The notes under the pieces: generated by a model
Databases searched by the model: none
What the model saw: the letters and a program-made list of their open reading frames with translations, nothing else
Told to the model about the DNA's origin: nothing
In this document: piece after piece, positions 1-11,024 of the stretch
Position numbering within the stretch: position 1 is the first letter of the stretch
How the letters are laid out: each line of letters begins with the position of its first letter
Origin: Plasmodium relictum
Lineage: Eukaryota > Apicomplexa > Aconoidasida > Haemosporida > Plasmodiidae
DNA: 64,000 bases
Direction of reading: 5' to 3'
NCBI RefSeq assembly: GCF_900005765.1
Contig: NC_041692.1
Location: 1,240,001 to 1,304,000 of the forward strand
Program-made: the position numbers and the translations under genes

Positions 1-218
1 TCACTTAAATCATCGTTCTCATCACTTTCAATGTCGTTATCAGAATCATAATTTACATTATCTAAAAAATATTCATCATATTTTTTTATATAATTTATTT
101 TACTTTCATTTTTTAATTCTTCTAAACTTTTCTCCATTCCATTTTTATCCAAAAAATCATAAATAAATTGTATATTCCGAAAATATTTCTTATTATATTC
201 TTCGAATTCTTTTTTCAT
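1..218 (-). CDS. 5' end of a LisH-like protein gene (partial)
   Basis: An open frame runs leftward from ATG at 216-218 off the window edge, giving 72 residues. Residues about 15-38 (IQFIYDFLDKNGMEKSLEEL) fit the LisH pattern: a hydrophobic helix, a NG-type turn, then K/E-rich helix. LisH motifs mediate dimerisation and occur at the N-terminus of nucleolar, microtubule and ubiquitin-ligase proteins. Residues about 57-72 are Asp/Glu/Ser rich, as in acidic nuclear phosphoproteins. The start follows an AT-only leader with no upstream in-frame coding-like sequence. The gene is divergent from the formin gene 3 kb away. Product identity cannot be decided from this fragment; a nucleolar SRP40/Nopp140-like protein is one possibility, but that is a guess. 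Confidence 0.6.
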   Translation of the reverse strand, partial: MKKEFEEYNKKYFRNIQFIYDFLDKNGMEKSLEELKNESKINYIKKYDEYFLDNVNYDSDNDIESDENDDLS

Positions 219-3200
219 TTTTATTTATTATTTTCTATTTAATGAGAATAATTTTAATTCTTTAAATAAAATTTTTTTATATATATATAAGTTTTAAAAT
301 AATTTTATGATTCTAATACTGATGAATTTTTCTATTTTTTTATCAAATGTAACAAAAATAAAAAGACAAAATAATTTAATTATGACTTTTTTAAACAAAA
401 TAGAAAAAGATGCATAAAAGTTTTTTTTTTTTTTTTAATTGTATATATTTATTTAAAAAAATGAAATAAAATAACATTAACAAAAATAATGAATTTAATA
501 GAAATTAAGTTTTTAATTTAGAAAACTAAACTATCTTATTAATGGTTATTAGAAGATTCCGTAATTTTTTAATAGAAAATTTATTTTCCCTATCTTTAAT
601 AAGTTAAATATAAATTAATATTTATATTTATTTGATTGTTTATAATTTATTTATAACATAAACACAAATCTACATACTCATTTTACCTCATATTTATATC
701 TGAAAAAATAAATTTTTTTTTTCTTTCTTTTTTTCTTTCTTTTTTTCTTAAATTTTTTTGTATGAACCCAGCATTAAATCACAAAAATAATTTTTTTGTA
801 CATGCAAACAAAAAATTTTAATTTTTTTTGAATAAGAAATAACAAATAATACATATTAGGATTTTTGATATATATAATATAAAAGTAACATTATCATTTT
901 TTAATAAATTTGAAAAAAAAAATTATTACGACACATTCTTTTTATTTTTTAAAAAATATGTTTAGTACATTAAAAACAAAATAAAATGTATAAAAACACT
1001 TCTTATAATTCTTAACATTTTTATGTTTTAAATAAATGGAAAAAAACTTATATTTTAGAGGAATACAAAAGTTTTTATTTTTTTTATAATTATAGAGATA
1101 AATAAAAGGGGAAAAAAAAGAATAAAAGAACTGGACATATATTTCTAAAGGCCCAATATTTTCGAAAATATATAAAATATGATACTAAAATGAATTAGAA
1201 AAATTTACTATTTTAAGTTATATTTCAAATATTTATAAAAGTAAATTTTAACTTGAAACTTTGAAAAGAGAAATATGAAAATTTTATCTAAATGTCAAAA
1301 TAAAAAAGTTTTTTTTCCATTAAACTCTAGCTATTTTTGTTAATTTTTTTATTATATTTTATGAAATTGATAACATCATATAATACTATATTTGAATCCT
1401 ATTCAAGAAGAAAAAAAAGAAGAATAAAAAATTAAAAATAATAATTTTTATAATGTAAATTTCATTTTTATAGACAATTATTATCTTTAATATTTTAAGG
1501 ACATTTATATTTTTTTATTTTTTTTCAAACTTCAATAATTTGATAATATACTTTCAAATCAATATATATATATATATAATGTTTGTGAATTTTAGTTTCA
1601 ATATAAGTATCATATATGAATTTATACAAGTATTAACATAAATGTGTAAAACTTTTTAACATATAAAAGAAACAAATTATTATTTTCTTAAATTTTTGCC
1701 TTTTTTTTTATTATTAACAAAATGAAATACCTCACATTTTATATCTTAACTAATATATTTTTTTTTTTTGTTATTAAGCATGTTAAATGAAAAAAATATA
1801 TTCCCTATAATTTTTAACTTTGAATTTATATAAATACTAAATATTTGCAAACTATTTTTTTATAATTATTTAACGAAAAAGCATAAAATTAAGGCAGTTT
1901 CATATATGATTTATTCACAATAATAATGATATTTCTTAATGAATAAAAAAAAAATATCTTTAAAAAAAATTAAATATATAACAATTATTTCATTTTTTTG
2001 AAAAAACACTTTTATTTTACTTTAATTTTTTAATTCTTTTTTTTTTTTTTTTTTTTTTCATTTTAAATGAAATTCATATTAGTTTCCCTCATTTTTTGAT
2101 AACACACAATTTTATATTTTAAACATATTTAAAGCATTTATTTATGTAAAGTCTTAATATCTCATTTACCAAAAATAAATTTTTTATTTTTTATGTTTGT
2201 AAATTAAATTCTATTTTTTTTTTTTTTTTGATTTTGTTTTATTATATTTTATTTTTTTTTATTTTAACTATTTTATATTCGTTTCCTTTTTTGAATTTCC
2301 ATTTTTAACAGAATGTAAAAGAAATGTGCAACATATAAAAAAAAGAAAAATACATGTTTCTCTTTTTTTTTTTTTTTTGGCGATTATTAATAAAAAAATA
2401 TTAATAGTTGAGCATGAAAATTAATGCCCAAATGAGTATATATTATAAAATTATAGAAATTTAAAAAATAATGCTAACGAACTACACCTATTAGTATGCA
2501 TAAATATAATATAGTAATGCAATTATTGTTGTACTAATAATTTATAATTTACAAAATTTACAATAAACTTATATTTTTATTTGAAAGGTTTAGATTATAT
2601 TTTATATTACTTTTTTTTTTCTTTTTCCTTTTTCTTTTTTCCTTTTCTTTTTTTGTATATGAATTACAATTTTTTAAATAACTACAAAAACATACTATTA
2701 TATATTTGTACAATATACTTTTTTATGTTGCCATTTTCCTGTAGTTTTTTTACAATTTTATTTTTGTTTAGTTATGAACTTATTTTTGTAATATTTCCAT
2801 TATTACTCTATATTATATATATTACTATTTGACAATGCTTATATTTTAATTTTATATTTATATTATTTCATTTTTTTTTTAAATTACACTTAATATTTAT
2901 TTAAGATTCACACAAGTAAAACCTTTCTATATGTAATAATAAAGTAGAAAATTATGTCGTTTTTTTTTTTTTTCTTTTTAAATAACTAATATGTTATTTT
3001 ATGATATTTATAAAGGTAGTATCAGAATAAAAACATGGAGAAAATTTTAATAAAAAAAATTAAAATGAAAAAAAGAGTAAATAATAACACAACATTAGTT
3101 TAATTAATTTTTATTAGAGATTGAAATAAAAAATAAAAAAAAATAAATAAAGTAACGATAATATAAATAAATATTATTAATTTTTTTTAGAATTCAATGT

Positions 3201-3272
3201 TTTTGATGTTTTTTCATTATTTTGTTAGTTTTATATTGAACAAAAAAAAAAATCACATGACAAATATTTAGC
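219..3272. other. Divergent intergenic region, 3 kb
   Basis: No convincing gene. It is AT-only sequence with many poly-T tracts (for example around 2039-2058 and 2364-2378) and a T/C-rich stretch near 2610-2655. It separates the leftward LisH-like gene from the rightward formin and must carry both promoters. The 83-codon open frame at 2581-2832 begins with TTG and is almost all F/L/Y/I, which poly-T sequence gives by itself. No tRNA, rRNA or recognisable ncRNA was seen. Confidence 0.6.
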
Positions 3273-6200
3273 ATGAAAGAGCTTTTTGAAAGAAATAAAA
3301 GAAAAAATAAAGAAAAAGAAGTGAAAAAAGAAGAAGATAGAAGTATAAAAAATGAAAAGGACAAAAAAGAAGAGAAAAAAAAGGAAAATAAAGAAGGTCA
3401 AAATGAAAATATAAAAACAAGAGAAAATGAAATAAATAAAAAAAAAAATGTGATAAATTTTTTAAATAATGAAAAACCTAGGGAAAATAAAAATATTCAT
3501 TATAGAAATTTTGTTTTAGATGATATATCAGATGATTACATAGAAAAGAAAGAGAAAATAATTCATGATCATTTGGGGCATGTTAAAAGAAAAAAAAATA
3601 GTGAAACAAGAAAAAATGAACATATGTATAAAAATAAATATAATGATAGTAAATATAATCAAATAACAGGATTAAATTTAACAAATTATTTATTAGTACC
3701 TGATGAAATAAGACATAAATATACAAAATCATATTTATTTCAAATATCAAAAAGATTACTAGTTATGAAAAAACCGTGGAGGTTGCCAAAAAATGTTGAA
3801 CTACAAATTAATAATGTATATCATTTATCTAATTATATAAAAGTATTAGAGAGAATATCAAGTGAATATTTAAATGATCCACCAATAAATTATTATTATA
3901 GAGGATTAGAATTATATAATAAAAATGTGTTTGCAAATATAGATTATTTATTAAAAAAAGTGGATATAAAAAAAAATCAAAAAAATGTGAATTACAAAAA
4001 TTTAATAAAAATAAATGAATGCTATTACGATTTGAGTACATTTGGTAAATCACCTAATGCTATGTTTTATCAGTCATATGTTATATGGGACATCCACGGT
4101 AATAATTTAACCTTAGAGGAAGAATATGGAAATTTTTTCGATTCGCAAATTATTGATTATGCTTTTGGTGAAAAAGAATATCCAAATTTAAAGTACATTA
4201 TAAGTATTTGCAGTTCTATATTATTGTGGCTTAATTTCAATAAAAAAGATAATTTTGCTATTATAAATTATCATAAAACTAGCTCATTTATTTTACTAAT
4301 TTTTTCTTGTGTTATGTTATCTTTAGATAATTCATTAACATTAGATCAAATTCAAGAAATCTTATATAAATCATCTAAAATATACAATGATGAAGATGAT
4401 GAAGGAGCATATACTCATACTGATTCATCTTCTACTTATTTCATAAATAAATATGAAAATAATTCTATTTACAAAAAATCTGATGACATGTTTAATATAT
4501 TACATAAAAAGTATGATGAAATAAATTACAGTGGTTTTTCTAATTATAATAATAGTAATTATTTTTCAAATATAGATTTTAATAAAAAAAGAGATGTTTC
4601 TGAATCAAATGAAATTTATAATTTTAATAATTATAGTAATTTAGAGGATACTAATTTTATAAATAATTTAAATAAAAAAGAAAGTCATGATTCTAAAGAT
4701 AAATATAATGAGGAAAACATTGAAGGTACCAACAAAATTCAATACCACACTTTAAATTTAAATAGCAAAAGTGGAATGTATGATAATGAATTAGATAATT
4801 CTAAAAATAAAAAAAAAACAAAGTTTTCAAATTCGTGGGGATTTGGATTAATAAATAGAGAAACATACAAAAATAGTATGAGAGTAAAAGATCATCATTT
4901 TTGGATATCTTTTGATTATTGGAAACCATCTCATAAAAGATATTTTTTTTATTTTAATGATATAATAAAAAATAAGAATAAGAAAATTGAAAATAACACT
5001 TTTAGATTAAATAGCATGATTTTTACTGATTATGCCTTGTGTTCTGTTTCAATTGAAGTTTATGAAATTATTTATAAGGATAAAGAAGATTTTAACTTAG
5101 ATTTTTTTTCAGATCATGAATCAGAAGAATATACAGAAGAATGTTCATATGATGAAGAATCAATAGACGATACATCAGAAGGATCACAAGAATTTGAATC
5201 GGATGATTCAAAGGAAATAAAATCAGAATTAGATGAAAAAGATGAAAATCGTGAATGCAAAAATGATTATAGAAATGTGTCTGATTGCATTTTTAAAGAA
5301 GATAATGAAAAAAATATTTTGGATTCAAAAAAAAAGTGTATAAATTTACAAAAAAATAATTTGGATGGAAATATCACTTTAAAAAGAAATGATCATTTTC
5401 ATAAAAATAATATGATATATAAAAAAATGTTTAGTTGTGATATTCCACATTACTCAGAAAATAGTAATTCAAACAATGCAAAAATAAATTATGCATCTAG
5501 TATGTATTATGATTTGCCAAATTCTAAAGAAAAAGAGAATAAGGGTTTATCAGATAAAACATATAAAAAAGGATTTAATTCCTTAAAAAATAAATTGTTA
5601 AGAACATCTTCTCACTATAATTTAAAGAACTATTATAATGTATATTATGAAAATTCTGCAGGAGAATCATCTAATTATAGAAATAAAACTTCTGATAAGT
5701 ATTCAAGAATAGAATCGGAAGAAAGTAAAAAAATTAATACAGTTGATTCATCGAAAAGTCGTAGTTTTCATTTAACAAATAAAATGAAAAAAATAGCTAA
5801 TGCCTTTTCAACTCGCAGAAACTTTTCTAACTGTACTTCCAAAGAGAGCTCAATATATGCGTCTGAATTGAAAAATGAACATATGCATGGAGTTAGTGAA
5901 ATAAGAGGAAACAAAATAGCAAATGGAAGTTTTATTAAAAGAAAAAAGTGTGATTCCTTTAAAGAAAATAAATATGATTCTTTTTCTACGGGTGAATCTA
6001 TAAATTCTAGTAAAAAAATAAACATCAATAGCTTATTAAAAAATGGAAAAGTAATAGTTGAAGAAAAAAAGAATAAAACAAAGAATAAAAAAAAGAATAA
6101 AAAAAAATACGGTTTTTTAAAAAAAAATAGGAAAAAGAAGAAATCAGAAGATAAAATAAAATCATCTTCTAAATATGGTTATGAATACTTTTTAAAATGT

Positions 6201-9200
6201 AATAACTTAAATTGCAATATCGTATCATCATATGAAAAAAATAAAAAAAAATATGTAACTATTGATTTTACTCATGATGCAGAAGGTAATCCTAAAGAAC
6301 ATATCATATGTGGAGATATTCTGATACTAATTGGTAATAAGCATGTAGATAAATTTAATAAAGGGTTTCCATGCTCTTTTTCTTTTCATACGGGTTTTTT
6401 AAAAAAAGGCTCTTCAGAAATCATTCATATAAGAAAAGATGATATAGATATTAACAGCAATTATGAAAATTATATACCAGATAATATGAAAATATCAATT
6501 GTTTTGGATTCAGCTACAAAAAAGGATTCTTTGAATGCATATAAAAAACACTTAAAAAGCAATAACAAAATTGATGATTTAGAAGAATTAAAAAAAATTG
6601 AAAAAAAAAATTTTTATGTTAGAAATGAAAATAAAAATGTATTATATAAACCGCATGATGATCCCAACAATTTTATTTCTATCGATAAAAATTACAACTA
6701 TTTTGACAAAATGAGTTCTGAAAAAAAGAAAAAAAAAAGAATGGAAGGCTATAATGTAGAGGAAGAAGAGGATACAAAAAAAAGAAAAAATAGTACTGAA
6801 TTAATCAAGAAAAAAAAGAAAGAAAATGAAGAACAGCAAATACAAGAACAGGGAGAGCAAGCATGTGAGCAACTAAAAGAAGCAAATGAAGAAAAAAATA
6901 CTTTAGAAATTAATAGTAACAAAAAGTCAGATTTTAATTCTAAAATGCATTATAATGTATATACGTTGTACAATGAAAAAGAATCAAAATTAAAATATAA
7001 TACCACTAACATAACTCAATTGTTAACTTCTTTTTTTGGGTTTAAAAGTAAAGAAGATAAATTTTCCTTAAATAAAAAGCAAAATGTATGTTCTCTTTTA
7101 ACATCAAAAAAATCCGTATCTAGTCTAATTTCTCTAAAAGATTTTTTACAAAGGCAGTTTGAAGTTATTACAAAACCATCAAAAAACTTGTGCAACTTTG
7201 TCAATAATCATGTTGTAAAAGTCAATATTTCTTTAGTAAATTCTTTAAAAAAAATGACTAAATTACCGAAGTTAAAAATTCTGTTTTCTTTGAAGATATG
7301 TAATAATGATTTAAATAAAGCTCTTAATTTTATTTTATCTGTATGGGGATTAAGTATGTTAAAAAATGAAAAATATATTAAATACAAATCCTCATTAAAT
7401 CAAATTTCTGAATCCCATAGAGAATTTAAAGCTGTTTTAGACTATAACAATGTAAGTAGTATGCCATCAGAAGAGTCAACAAAGCATTTATATAATATTG
7501 AAAATGCAAGTTACACAAACATTTCATATTATAGAAAAATATATAATAAAAGTGTAGAAAAGTTAGAAAATAAAGATGTTTTGAAAATAGAAGAAAAGGA
7601 AAATGATAAATTAAGTTCTTCAGATCATTCAAAAAAAACTATTCAAAGTAAAGAGGAAAAGGAGGAAAAAATAAAAGAATTAAAAAGGGAATATTCAAAT
7701 AAAGATATTTTTCAGGCCACTACAAGCTCTGATGGAATAAAAATTGCTAAACTTGAAATGAACAAATCCGATTATGAGAAGAAAGAAGGTGAAATTATTA
7801 ATAAAAAAAAATATGGTTTCTTAAAAAAAGATAAAGATAAATACGATATGAATAAAGAAGAAATATCACAAGATAAGGAAAAATCAATAAATAATACGAA
7901 AATGAAGGATGAGCAATTAAAAAAGGTGGATCGTATTACTAATAATGATAGTATATTAAAGAGAATAGGAGAAAGAAATTTTTTTTATGCAAAATTACCA
8001 AGTGGAGAATTAATTAAATTAAAAATTAAAGATTCTACCCCATCAAGTTCTCATGATAATATACCATTATTATTTATTGAACCTGTAGATGAATCGCAAC
8101 AAATAACATATACAATGAGTTCAAAGAAAATTGAAAAATCAAATAAAAAAGAAAACATTGTGGATAAAGATAATTTAAATAAAAAATTTTTAATTAATGA
8201 TATGACAAAAATGTACCAACGATTTAATGAAAAAAATAAAACTGAATCATTGTTAAGTATAGTAAGTGATAGATCTACCACATCTACGTATTCCACACCT
8301 GTTATAGAAGCGTCTCTGTTTTCTATTTCCAAATGGAAGGAAGATGAAAAAAAGAAAATTGAAGAAAACAGAATTGAAGAAAAAGAAATTGAAAAAGAGG
8401 AAATTAAAGAAAAAAGAGTTGAAGAAAAAGAAATTGAGAAAAAGGAAATTAAAGAAAAAAGAGTTGAAGAAAAAGAAATTGAAGAAAAAAGAATCGAAGA
8501 AAAAGAAGTTGAAAGGAAGGAAATTGAAGAAAAAGAAAGTGAAAAGAGGGAAATTGAAAAAAAGGAAGCTGAAGAGGAAAAAATTGAAGATAAAGAAGGT
8601 GAAAAGAGAGAAATTGAAAAAAAGGAAGCTGAAGAGGAAAAAATTGAAGATAAAGAAGGTGAAAAGAGAGGAATTGAAAAAAAAGAAACCGAAGAAAAAA
8701 GAATTGAAGAAAAGGAAAGTGAAAAGAAGGAAATTGAAAAAAAAAAAACTGAAGAAAAAAAAAATGGAGAAAAAGAAGTTGAAAAAAAAGAATCTGAAGA
8801 AAAGGATATTGAAAGAAAAGAATATAAATTAGTTAATGATAAACAAAAGACAGCTAATATTGTTGAAGCATTACTAAAGAAGTCAAAAGAAAAAAGGCCT
8901 CCACCACCACTTCCTCCTTCCTTATTAAAAGCCTCTTTTTCTAAAGAGAAAATTGATAATAAACCAGAAGATTCAAAAAAAGATGCTGCTATGAAACAAA
9001 TGATTTCTAAAAATGAACATACAAAAAGTTCTGGCAAAAAAATTCCATGCCCACCTCCGTTTTTTTTAAATAAAAATAATATGAAAGATAAATCGAAATT
9101 TCCCTTAAAAAAATGCCCACTTAATTTTTCCTTAAAAAAATCGGAAAAAATACCAGAAAAAAGACCATTAGGGATTAAACTACATTGGCAATTATTGCCG

Positions 9201-11024
9201 ACTCACAAAATTGAAGGAACAGTTTTTAACGAAATAAAACATCAAGAAGCAAAATATAATTTAATTGACACGAAAGCAGTTCATAAAATATTTGCAAGAG
9301 CAAAAACGGAAAAAAAAGTAATAAAAAAAAAAGAATCTGAAGAAAAAAAAAAAAATTCAGAGGAAAAATTAATCACAGTACTAGATAGAAATAGAGCTCA
9401 AAATATTGGCATATTATTAAGATTTCCCATGAGTACACAAGAAATAGTTGATAAAATAAATGTTTTTGATCTGGAAAATATGAATATAGAATTTTTGCAA
9501 AAAGTATTACACATTTTGCCAACAAAAGAAGAAAGTGATGGTATATTACACAAATTACAGAATGAAAATGTTAAACCAGAGCAATTTAGAGATGTTGAAA
9601 GAAAACTTATCCCTTTTGTTTATTTAGATAAATGTCGTCCTAAATTTGAGATTTCCTTATTTTCTTTAAAATATGAAAAAATGATTAATGAAATAAAAAA
9701 TGATTTAGTTATTTATGACAAAGCTGTTAAAGAAGTAAGATCAAGCATACGATTAAGATCTTTACTAAAAGCAGTTTTAAAATGGGGTAATTATGTTAAT
9801 TATGGAATTAACGATAATGAAGATTTAGTTGCACTAGGGTTTACCTTATCATCAGTTTTAAAATTAAGTGAATTTAAATCTTCTATTGATAGTTCAATTA
9901 CTTCTTTGCATTATATCACCGTTGTCTTATGTATGTATCTGCCCAATTTAAATATGAATTGGTTAGAAAATGATTTAGAATCAGTGCTAGTCGCATCGAA
10001 AATGTCTTCAGAAGCTGTTGATATTCTTTTAATATCTTTAGATAAAGAAATAAATTATATTAAAACTCAACTGAAATCCAATTACGAAGGTATTTTTAAA
10101 GAAAAAATGGTAATTATATTAGAAGATAGTGAAAAAAAATTTATTAAAGTTCAAAAGATGTATGAAGAAACAAAAAAATGTGTATACGATTTGAGCATTT
10201 ATTTAGGAGAGGAAATTTCAAAAAGTGGTAATTTAGAAAACATTTTTATAATATTGTCATCTATTGTCGATAATTTTACAAAATGCTACAAAGATATTTT
10301 ATCCAACCCCAAAAAATATTCCATTTTATTAAATGATCCAAATTTATTAGATGATTATTATAATGTTTTTAGTAAAAAAAAAAATAATCCAAAATTTTCC
10401 TCTGTATTAAAAAAGACAGTTTCAAAAAATGAAGTTTTAAAACCAGAAAAAAGTGATTGTAAATTAAAAATTAACAAATCTAAAAGTAATTCTAAAAAAA
10501 ATGATAACAGTAAAAGTTCAATGTTTCAGCTTAGAACTCAGCTTCTTAAAGACATACAAAATAAGGCTACTATAAGAAATTCAAATCAGAATTTTACTAA
10601 TTGCAATATAGAAACTTTGGATAATCAAAACTGTAAAGAAAACATATCAAAAAATATTATAGAAAAGGAAGAAGGTAATGATAAAAGTAAAGAAGTATAT
10701 ATAGAAAATGATAATAATAAATTAAACGAAAGTAAAAATACTGATGATAAAATAAATAACAGCAACAGTATTGATGATAAAATAAATAAAAATAATGATA
10801 CTGAAAATAATATAAATATAAATATAAATAAAAATAATAATACTGATAATAAAATAAATGAAAATCAAAATAATGATACTGATAATAAAATAAATGAAAA
10901 TAAAGATAATGATATTAAAAATAATATAAATATAAATAAAAATAATGATACTGAAAATAATATAAATAAAAATAATGATATTGATAATAAAATAAATGAA
11001 AATAAAAAATTAGATATAAAATAA
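3273..11024 (+). CDS. FRM2: Formin 2-type FH1/FH2 actin nucleator with degenerate PTEN-like N-terminal module
   Basis: Single exon, 2583 aa. The FH2 domain spans roughly residues 1965-2360: it opens with the family's hallmark (PLGIKLHW) and contains the GNYVNYG motif near residue 2171. A short FH1 lies just before it: RPPPPLPPSLL near 1875 and CPPPFF near 1926. Formins nucleate and processively elongate actin filaments; the profilin-binding FH1 here is minimal, as I recall for apicomplexan formins. The N-terminal part (about 250-380) resembles a PTEN-type phosphatase domain, and a C2-like segment begins near residue 1015 (GDILILIGN). Where the HCxxGxxR catalytic loop is expected the protein reads NYHKTSSF (about 331), so it should be inactive. 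Between domains are long Lys/Asn/Ser inserts, a Glu/Lys repeat (about 1690-1850) and an Asn-rich repetitive tail (about 2490-2583). By gene order and architecture this is the Plasmodium formin 2 orthologue, linked in the literature to actin and apicoplast segregation. Confidence 0.93.
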   Translation: MKELFERNKRKNKEKEVKKEEDRSIKNEKDKKEEKKKENKEGQNENIKTRENEINKKKNVINFLNNEKPRENKNIHYRNFVLDDISDDYIEKKEKIIHDHLGHVKRKKNSETRKNEHMYKNKYNDSKYNQITGLNLTNYLLVPDEIRHKYTKSYLFQISKRLLVMKKPWRLPKNVELQINNVYHLSNYIKVLERISSEYLNDPPINYYYRGLELYNKNVFANIDYLLKKVDIKKNQKNVNYKNLIKINECYYDLSTFGKSPNAMFYQSYVIWDIHGNNLTLEEEYGNFFDSQIIDYAFGEKEYPNLKYIISICSSILLWLNFNKKDNFAIINYHKTSSFILLIFSCVMLSLDNSLTLDQIQEILYKSSKIYNDEDDEGAYTHTDSSSTYFINKYENNSIYKKSDDMFNILHKKYDEINYSGFSNYNNSNYFSNIDFNKKRDVSESNEIYNFNNYSNLEDTNFINNLNKKESHDSKDKYNEENIEGTNKIQYHTLNLNSKSGMYDNELDNSKNKKKTKFSNSWGFGLINRETYKNSMRVKDHHFWISFDYWKPSHKRYFFYFNDIIKNKNKKIENNTFRLNSMIFTDYALCSVSIEVYEIIYKDKEDFNLDFFSDHESEEYTEECSYDEESIDDTSEGSQEFESDDSKEIKSELDEKDENRECKNDYRNVSDCIFKEDNEKNILDSKKKCINLQKNNLDGNITLKRNDHFHKNNMIYKKMFSCDIPHYSENSNSNNAKINYASSMYYDLPNSKEKENKGLSDKTYKKGFNSLKNKLLRTSSHYNLKNYYNVYYENSAGESSNYRNKTSDKYSRIESEESKKINTVDSSKSRSFHLTNKMKKIANAFSTRRNFSNCTSKESSIYASELKNEHMHGVSEIRGNKIANGSFIKRKKCDSFKENKYDSFSTGESINSSKKININSLLKNGKVIVEEKKNKTKNKKKNKKKYGFLKKNRKKKKSEDKIKSSSKYGYEYFLKCNNLNCNIVSSYEKNKKKYVTIDFTHDAEGNPKEHIICGDILILIGNKHVDKFNKGFPCSFSFHTGFLKKGSSEIIHIRKDDIDINSNYENYIPDNMKISIVLDSATKKDSLNAYKKHLKSNNKIDDLEELKKIEKKNFYVRNENKNVLYKPHDDPNNFISIDKNYNYFDKMSSEKKKKKRMEGYNVEEEEDTKKRKNSTELIKKKKKENEEQQIQEQGEQACEQLKEANEEKNTLEINSNKKSDFNSKMHYNVYTLYNEKESKLKYNTTNITQLLTSFFGFKSKEDKFSLNKKQNVCSLLTSKKSVSSLISLKDFLQRQFEVITKPSKNLCNFVNNHVVKVNISLVNSLKKMTKLPKLKILFSLKICNNDLNKALNFILSVWGLSMLKNEKYIKYKSSLNQISESHREFKAVLDYNNVSSMPSEESTKHLYNIENASYTNISYYRKIYNKSVEKLENKDVLKIEEKENDKLSSSDHSKKTIQSKEEKEEKIKELKREYSNKDIFQATTSSDGIKIAKLEMNKSDYEKKEGEIINKKKYGFLKKDKDKYDMNKEEISQDKEKSINNTKMKDEQLKKVDRITNNDSILKRIGERNFFYAKLPSGELIKLKIKDSTPSSSHDNIPLLFIEPVDESQQITYTMSSKKIEKSNKKENIVDKDNLNKKFLINDMTKMYQRFNEKNKTESLLSIVSDRSTTSTYSTPVIEASLFSISKWKEDEKKKIEENRIEEKEIEKEEIKEKRVEEKEIEKKEIKEKRVEEKEIEEKRIEEKEVERKEIEEKESEKREIEKKEAEEEKIEDKEGEKREIEKKEAEEEKIEDKEGEKRGIEKKETEEKRIEEKESEKKEIEKKKTEEKKNGEKEVEKKESEEKDIERKEYKLVNDKQKTANIVEALLKKSKEKRPPPPLPPSLLKASFSKEKIDNKPEDSKKDAAMKQMISKNEHTKSSGKKIPCPPPFFLNKNNMKDKSKFPLKKCPLNFSLKKSEKIPEKRPLGIKLHWQLLPTHKIEGTVFNEIKHQEAKYNLIDTKAVHKIFARAKTEKKVIKKKESEEKKKNSEEKLITVLDRNRAQNIGILLRFPMSTQEIVDKINVFDLENMNIEFLQKVLHILPTKEESDGILHKLQNENVKPEQFRDVERKLIPFVYLDKCRPKFEISLFSLKYEKMINEIKNDLVIYDKAVKEVRSSIRLRSLLKAVLKWGNYVNYGINDNEDLVALGFTLSSVLKLSEFKSSIDSSITSLHYITVVLCMYLPNLNMNWLENDLESVLVASKMSSEAVDILLISLDKEINYIKTQLKSNYEGIFKEKMVIILEDSEKKFIKVQKMYEETKKCVYDLSIYLGEEISKSGNLENIFIILSSIVDNFTKCYKDILSNPKKYSILLNDPNLLDDYYNVFSKKKNNPKFSSVLKKTVSKNEVLKPEKSDCKLKINKSKSNSKKNDNSKSSMFQLRTQLLKDIQNKATIRNSNQNFTNCNIETLDNQNCKENISKNIIEKEEGNDKSKEVYIENDNNKLNESKNTDDKINNSNSIDDKINKNNDTENNINININKNNNTDNKINENQNNDTDNKINENKDNDIKNNININKNNDTENNINKNNDIDNKINENKKLDIK
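8521..8760 (+). repeat. 60-bp tandem repeat in formin Glu/Lys region
   Basis: Four consecutive 60-bp units (8521, 8581, 8641, 8701) align without gaps and differ at only a few positions each; the second and third are most alike. Each encodes a 20-residue unit of the type IEDKEGEKREIEKKEAEEEK. Flanking DNA (8341-8520 and 8761-8830) holds more diverged copies. The unit length is a multiple of three, so copy-number change keeps the frame. The segment probably forms a long charged single helix or coiled-coil spacer before FH1. Confidence 0.9.
10733..11010 (+). repeat. Degenerate Asn/Asp/Lys repeat at formin C-terminus
   Basis: The last 90 or so codons of the formin gene are imperfect repeats of NNDTDNKINENK and NNININKNN type, built from AAT, AAA, GAT and ATA codons. 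It is typical replication-slippage sequence in Plasmodium genes. It lies beyond FH2, where a DAD-type autoregulatory segment might be expected; none is recognisable. Confidence 0.85.

Noticed and set aside
2581-2832. 83-codon open frame
   Set aside because: Begins with TTG and is almost wholly F/L/Y/I from a poly-T tract; no protein-like composition.
8344-8832. 162-codon overlapping frame of Lys/Leu repeats
   Set aside because: Shifted reading of the same AG-rich repeat array; no start context or domain.
8051-9037. 328-codon antisense frame inside the formin gene
   Set aside because: Antisense of the Glu/Lys repeat reads as Ser/Phe repeats because the sense strand has few T residues; a mirror of the real coding sequence.
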